Below are positions 8,094 through 11,965 of a DNA stretch of 11,965 bases, piece by piece (position 1 is the stretch's first letter; every line of letters starts with the position of its first letter). The notes beneath the pieces are model-generated. The model had not been told where the DNA came from and made no database searches. It saw only the letters and a program-made list of their open reading frames with translations. Position numbers and translations under genes: made by a program. The DNA comes from Gracilaria vermiculophylla (Eukaryota; Rhodophyta; Florideophyceae; Gracilariales; Gracilariaceae). The stretch lies in contig JAHNZQ020000172.1 of the NCBI GenBank assembly GCA_019155205.2, forward strand, positions 2,416,594 through 2,428,558. The letters run 5' to 3'.

Positions 8094-8649
8094 TATGATA
8101 CTGTCAGCCCTCCTGTCGAGGTAGTAAAGCAAAACGTCCGTTAAGAGTTTCTGGTGACTCCAAAGGCGCGTATTCCTAACGGTGGTCTCCGGTATCCGCT
8201 ATCGCGAGCGGGGGGAATTCTGTAAGGAGATCCGCAAACACCAAGCGGAGGGGGAGGTTCACTGGGGGGACAGTGCTCCTACAGGCGCTGCTATGATGCG
8301 ACGTGGGGATCGGCGGCTTAGAAACCTTGCGTGAAAAGATAAGAGACTCCAACCGGATAATGTAGAAGAAGACTCAAGGGTGCTTGTCTTTACTTCCCCA
8401 GAGGTCGAGCTCAACCGGCAGATTAAATATCAAGCCGGGAGCCCCCCTCGGCAGGTCTCACTACTGTGCTAATTACCTGCATAAAATATCTAAAATAAAT
8501 AATAAATTCTACCGTACCTTAAGGATACTGTAGTGCACGCGGGCGAGATTATGCACCACGTGGCCCAGCTAATAAATTACGAACCCTCCTTAGGAATATT
8601 ATACATTAAGGCCAAACCACCATATTTCCGTAGGAGCCACTGTACTACA
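8094..8649 (+). repeat. Terminal repeat R, copy 4
   Basis: A full-length R of 556 bp, from TATGATAC (decayed TGTGGTAC) to GTACTACA. Its last 196 bases are the closest match in the window to R copy 1. It shows the subterminal motifs clearly: CCTTAAGG at 8517-8524, CCACGTGG at 8556-8563, TCCTTAGGA at 8587-8595 and TTCCGTAGGAG at 8627-8637. It lies upstream of ORFX C in the same direction, so it may supply the ORFX promoter. No purine-rich tract precedes it. Confidence 0.85.
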
Positions 8650-9162
8650 TACCCCCTTTTCTAAATTGCACCACGTCCTCGAGGTGCTTCATCCGCTTTC
8701 TTGATCCCTGGGGTGGCTCCTACCGGTGTTGCTGCACGTGCGGCCTCCGGCAGTTCGCCCGTTCTCTCCTTCAGGCGTTCCTTCTCTTCTCCATACTCCC
8801 GCGCGGCGGGTTGCCGCGGGTTCGCGTTTCACTCCTTGCGGCGTTCGTGGGCTCCAACTCCTCTTCACCCGGCAATATCCGCTCCTTCTTGGTGTCATCC
8901 TTCGGTGCTGCTGCGCCAGTCAGCAGCGCAAGCATCCGCATCCTCCGGCACATCGTGCGCGGTGCACGCGCGCATTTCCCGTGGACGGAAGGTGGGGCAG
9001 TCCCGCGAAGATACCGACCCCCTGGAGGCGTTAGCCACTCTGACTCCTCCGAGGTTACTACTTTTGGCAACACCCGCGTCTACGCATCCCCTCATTTTGT
9101 CTCCGTGAAGGCGCCGGACTCATTAGTTTCTCGTCCGCACCCCCCACTGTTCTCCGTTGGAT
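8650..9162 (+). promoter_or_regulatory. ORFX C leader between R and the ORFX start
   Basis: 513 bases of GC-rich sequence with no conserved protein frame. The part from 8834 on aligns with the copy A leader at nearly identical length (329 against 328 bases), and the last 70 or so bases also align with copy B. Two blocks, CTCCTTCAGGCGTTC and CTCCTTGCGGCGTTC, about 66 bases apart, hint at an old internal duplication. It is probably the 5' untranslated region of ORFX; promoter elements were not identified. Confidence 0.5.
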
Positions 9163-11251
9163 ATGAGCGCGCGCCCCGCGATGGTGCCCCGTGACTTGTC
9201 CGATGCCGGTCGCCCGGCTTCGCCTCGGATTCCACGGTGGCGGCTCGATACGGTTCTCTCCGCAGTGGCGCATTTAGCGAATCGATCCCCGAATGGTGTC
9301 AGGTCTCTCTCCTCAGATGCAACCACGCGTTCTGTCGCCGTCCACCCTGTCGCATACACCTTCGTAATGTCCTCTCCTACTCCGGCGCCGACATCCCCTT
9401 CCAATCCGGAGATGTATCACACATCGACAGGAGGACCATTCCGAACAGGAGAGCACTACGACCATCGCGCCACGCGAGTGTTCGTCCCGTTCCATGATAG
9501 GCGCGTGAGTCTGCCGTGTCCAGTGGAGGATAACATTCACCACTTTGGGCCGTACCTGCAGGCGATGCAATTCCGCGCCGTCCCGGAGATCGCATGGCAC
9601 GACCAGAAGCGAAACCACGTCGATGCGTACCGCGCCTATTGGCTCCACTCTCCAGTCCATGGTGACAACGCTCTAAACACGGTCGGATACTGCGATACTC
9701 CGTATCTGAGTTGCGCCGAAGAACGGAAGATCCAGGCGCGGCTCCAAGTCTTGCTCCATAAGGAGAGCTCGCACCAGCGAGCGGGGCGAGGAAGAAGCCT
9801 TGCCGATGGACGCTCCGCCCTTGCAGTGCTACCCTTCAATCCCCCATACGACCGCCTGTACTGGCTCAATCGGAATCGATGGGGGACGCACCTCGCGGAC
9901 GAAACTCGCGTGCGCACCTCGTTCGGGTACTGCTACGGATGGTACAACACGGAATTCCATGATATGCCCTCCGGACAACGTACAAAGTACTACCTGAAGG
10001 TAGACGACTCCTGGAGGGACCATTGGGTTTCCCCGCATCTCTGCGTGGCGACTCCCATAACCTTCGCGTATCACACCTCGGAGGTTCTGGATCCACATGA
10101 CTCCCTAGGACGGTTCGTCGTGTCAGTCGCCTCGATGGAGTTTGCTGTAGGCACCCTGATGGCGTATCTCCAAGCGGCGGACGAAGGCGTAACTTCCTAT
10201 ACCCGATGCCCCGACGGCCGCCTCTACTGGGACTCGTCGTATCAGCCGACCGCCGGGCGTCTGCTCCCCTTTTTCGGCGTCCATCATACGGGTCCTGCGC
10301 TCCTTCGGTATTCAAAACCTGGTTAAGGGCACCGCATGGAGCGAGTCCGAGGCGGAGACGCTGTTGGATTACAACCTTCAGATGGCTTGGAATGACACAC
10401 CGGGTTTCCTCTGGTACGACTATGGCGAGGACAAGTTTCACCCCATTGTGATGAGTCCAAACGGAGACGATGACGGTTACGCATACCCTACTTTTCCCCG
10501 TCTGTCGCCGTCTCGGGTTCTCCAGGTGCCGCGGCGTCGGGTAACGGACTATGACCTTTTGCTGGAGAGTCTGGCGTTTGATGCGCCACGTCGGTTACCG
10601 GCTCTGTCCCAGGATATGGGCGCACCTCATGAGGTGATAACTCCGCGGTCCGCCGCGGAGCCGAGTGCTCCCACAGTAGTTGCTACCCTGTCTCCAATGG
10701 AAGAGGATGAGATTACTCCCGTCCCGGTACTTTCCGCCCCCGTGATGCAACCCCGATTGCGGAGCGTCCCTGCGCCGAGTGCTCAGCCTCGCCTGCGGAG
10801 CGTTCCAGTTCCCTCACCACCGTCACCTCCGGCGTCGCTGACTCCGCCCTTGGATTTGCCGTCCTCCACTGCGGAGCCCGCGGAATTCCGCCGGGGAGCT
10901 CCTGCCTTGGCTGGTCCGCCGTCTGCAGCTCCCTCCGTGGTGGTTGTTGCGCCATCAACGGAGGTGGCCGCATCGGGTGCACCGTCAGGAGGAGTCTCCT
11001 CTACGGCTCTGGAGGCTGCCTTCCAGGAGTTGGTGCAGGCGTGCCTCGTGACCGGCCGTCCTGCTCCGGCTTCTCCTGTGGAGGCTCTGCGCAAGGCGCG
11101 TGCTTGGGTCTTAGAGCTCCATAAGGCCCGGACAGACCGAGCCTCGATGGCGGCCCTCAAGGACAGCCTGGCGGAGTTCTTCGACAGCCAAGCGCTAACA
11201 GCGAAAGAGCGCCTCGAAGCGGAGTATTCAACGCGGTTCGGTAACCTGTAG
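9163..11251 (+). CDS. ORFX C, unrecognised retroelement protein of about 695 aa (one frame break)
   Basis: I do not recognise this family. The start is the ATG at 9163 (MSARPAMV), chosen because all three copies keep it after a shared GATATG; a second ATG at 9367 is possible. The first frame ends at a TAA at 10324; coding continues one base over, through RSFGIQNLVKGTAW and LDYNLQMAWND, to a TAG at 11249. The change probably sits at CCCCTTTTT, 10266-10274. The protein has an aromatic- and histidine-rich N-terminal half (WLHSPVHGDNAL, FGYCYGWYN, KYYLKVDDSW), then a Pro/Ser-rich linker with a doubled QPRLRSVP motif, then a charged helical C terminus (ARAWVLELHKAR). No zinc knuckle, membrane segment or catalytic motif is evident. 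Position next to R and separation from pol make a structural, gag-like role possible, but that is inference. Confidence 0.75.
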
Positions 11252-11268
11252 GTGATAGGACCCAGATT

Positions 11269-11274
11269 AATAAA
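11269..11274 (+). promoter_or_regulatory. AATAAA polyadenylation signal after ORFX C
   Basis: AATAAA begins 18 bases after the ORFX C stop, inside the 62-bp gap between the two convergent stop codons. The same hexamer is not seen at the matching place in copy A. Confidence 0.45.
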
Positions 11275-11286
11275 CGATCCTTCGGA

Positions 11287-11302
11287 TGGAGCACAAACTC
11301 CA
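11287..11302. terminator. Small hairpin between the ORFX C and pol C stops
   Basis: TGGAG, loop CACAAA, CTCCA. It is the counterpart of the stem at 4187-4200 in element A. Several loop bases differ between the copies while a 5-bp stem remains possible in both. Any role in ending the two convergent transcripts is a guess. Confidence 0.3.
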
Positions 11303-11313
11303 CGAATGGTAGT

Positions 11314-11965
11314 TCAAACATGCATGGGCCGTGCCCGCGAGCTCAGCGACACGAGGTGCCGCCCTAGGAGCATGCGAAAAAGCGAGCACAGCATCCTGGA
11401 GGCGAAAACACGAACTCCAGGTGGGGGATAGACGGCGAAGACGAAAAACATCTCCGTTTGGGGGCCCCCTCCTCCTTTCCTAAACGGAGGCGCCAATGTG
11501 GAGAGGCATTTCCGCGCCAGATTGGCGTGGTACCTCCTAAGGAAGTTCTCCGGGATATGTTCCGGAGGTTCTTCCGTGTCATCCTTCGAGGTGTACCCAT
11601 ACCATCGGACGCGGTACAGTACTCCTGCAGGGGTTCTTCGATGCGAGACAATATGATCCACCGCGTAGAGGATGTCGCCTTCAGGGGTCATGATGGCATC
11701 GGGAGCCTCCAGGATTGGCTCACCGAGGGCAGTGATGCGGTTCCCAGTATCCCGTGGTGCAAACGCGCCTGAGGTGGTGGAATGAGGAATCTCCGCGCGG
11801 TGTCCCTGAGGTGGGGTGGCGGGCATTCCTGGAAGGCTGGCCGTTGGGACTTTCGTGACCCTATCATGGGAGACGACATCCCGAAGCCCGTTCACCTCAA
11901 TGGTGACAGTATTCCTGTAGGTGGCCAGCACTCTGAAGGGCTCTGAGGTGGTCGGCGCTAGCTTG
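11314..11965 (-). CDS. pol: C-terminal part of Ty3/gypsy pol: GPY/F module, chromodomain and tail, copy C
   Basis: An open frame from the right edge of the window to a TGA at 11316-11314, with no stop or shift. From the edge it reads KLAPTTSEPFRVLATY (GPY/F module of integrase), a linker, then the chromodomain at about 11670-11521 (YAVDHIVSHRR, LYRVRWYGYTSKDDTEEP, PEHIPENFLRRY), then a tail of about 65 residues with hydrophobic patches (MFFVFAVY, CSLFRMLLG). It aligns with 3525-4174 of pol A. The cage positions Y, W and Y are kept; the usual TWEP is DTEEP. The catalytic domains lie beyond the window. The intact frame shows copy C is much younger than A. Confidence 0.85.
   Translation of the reverse strand, partial: KLAPTTSEPFRVLATYRNTVTIEVNGLRDVVSHDRVTKVPTASLPGMPATPPQGHRAEIPHSTTSGAFAPRDTGNRITALGEPILEAPDAIMTPEGDILYAVDHIVSHRRTPAGVLYRVRWYGYTSKDDTEEPPEHIPENFLRRYHANLARKCLSTLAPPFRKGGGGPQTEMFFVFAVYPPPGVRVFASRMLCSLFRMLLGRHLVSLSSRARPMHV

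Larger units (their letters stand above)
8094..11965 (-). mobile_element. Retroelement copy C (R, ORFX, convergent pol; runs off the window)
   Basis: The best preserved copy, in the opposite orientation to A: R (+), leader, ORFX (+), a 62-bp junction, then pol (-) continuing beyond the right edge. The block from ORFX through the pol tail is homologous to 3525-5153 of element A read in reverse. Strand is given by the direction of pol. If the terminal repeats are inverted, an R on the minus strand should lie several kilobases right of the window, next to the pol start. Confidence 0.65.

Noticed and set aside
9866..10441. 191-codon minus-strand frame opposite ORFX C
   Set aside because: GC-rich shadow of ORFX. 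Conservation with copy B follows the plus-strand ORFX protein.

Overview
This window looks like repeat-rich nuclear DNA from a eukaryote, possibly a protist, oomycete, alga or fungus; the sequence does not settle the lineage. No operons, bacterial ribosome binding sites or recognisable host housekeeping genes are visible. Almost everything is one retroelement family in three differently decayed copies. The family has a Ty3/gypsy-type pol (reverse transcriptase, RNase H, integrase with GPY/F module and chromodomain), a long unrecognised gene called ORFX here, and a terminal repeat of about 555 bp called R here, with ends TGTGGTAC...GTACTACA.

Layout: 1-196, the last 196 bp of an R copy; 197-443, no gene; 444-5512, element A, made of R (+), pol A (+, about a dozen stops), ORFX A (-, internally deleted) and a 31-bp stub of R on the minus strand; 5513-5581, spacer; 5582 to about 7095, element B, made of R (+) and the N-terminal part of ORFX B (-); about 7095-8093, AT-richer DNA with no recognisable gene; 8094 to beyond the window end, element C in inverted order, made of R (+), a leader, ORFX C (+, nearly intact) and pol C (-, open to the window edge).

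Two features set the family apart. First, pol and ORFX are convergent: they run head-on from opposite ends and meet tail to tail. The same arrangement occurs in A and, inverted as a block, in C, so it belongs to the family and is not a chance insertion. Second, the terminal repeats appear to be inverted, not direct. Every R at a left end is on the plus strand, the only right-end R remnant (5482-5512) is on the minus strand, and element A read this way is flanked by ACCGGT and ACTGGT, a possible 6-bp target duplication. I see no primer binding site or polypurine tract at the R borders.

Working model (inference): an ambisense retroelement in which two copies of R each drive one inward gene, pol from one end and ORFX from the other, with both transcripts ending in a short shared zone that holds a small hairpin and, in copy C, an AATAAA. 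Copies A and B are dead. Copy C is the youngest and most informative; the decisive evidence lies just beyond the right edge of the window.
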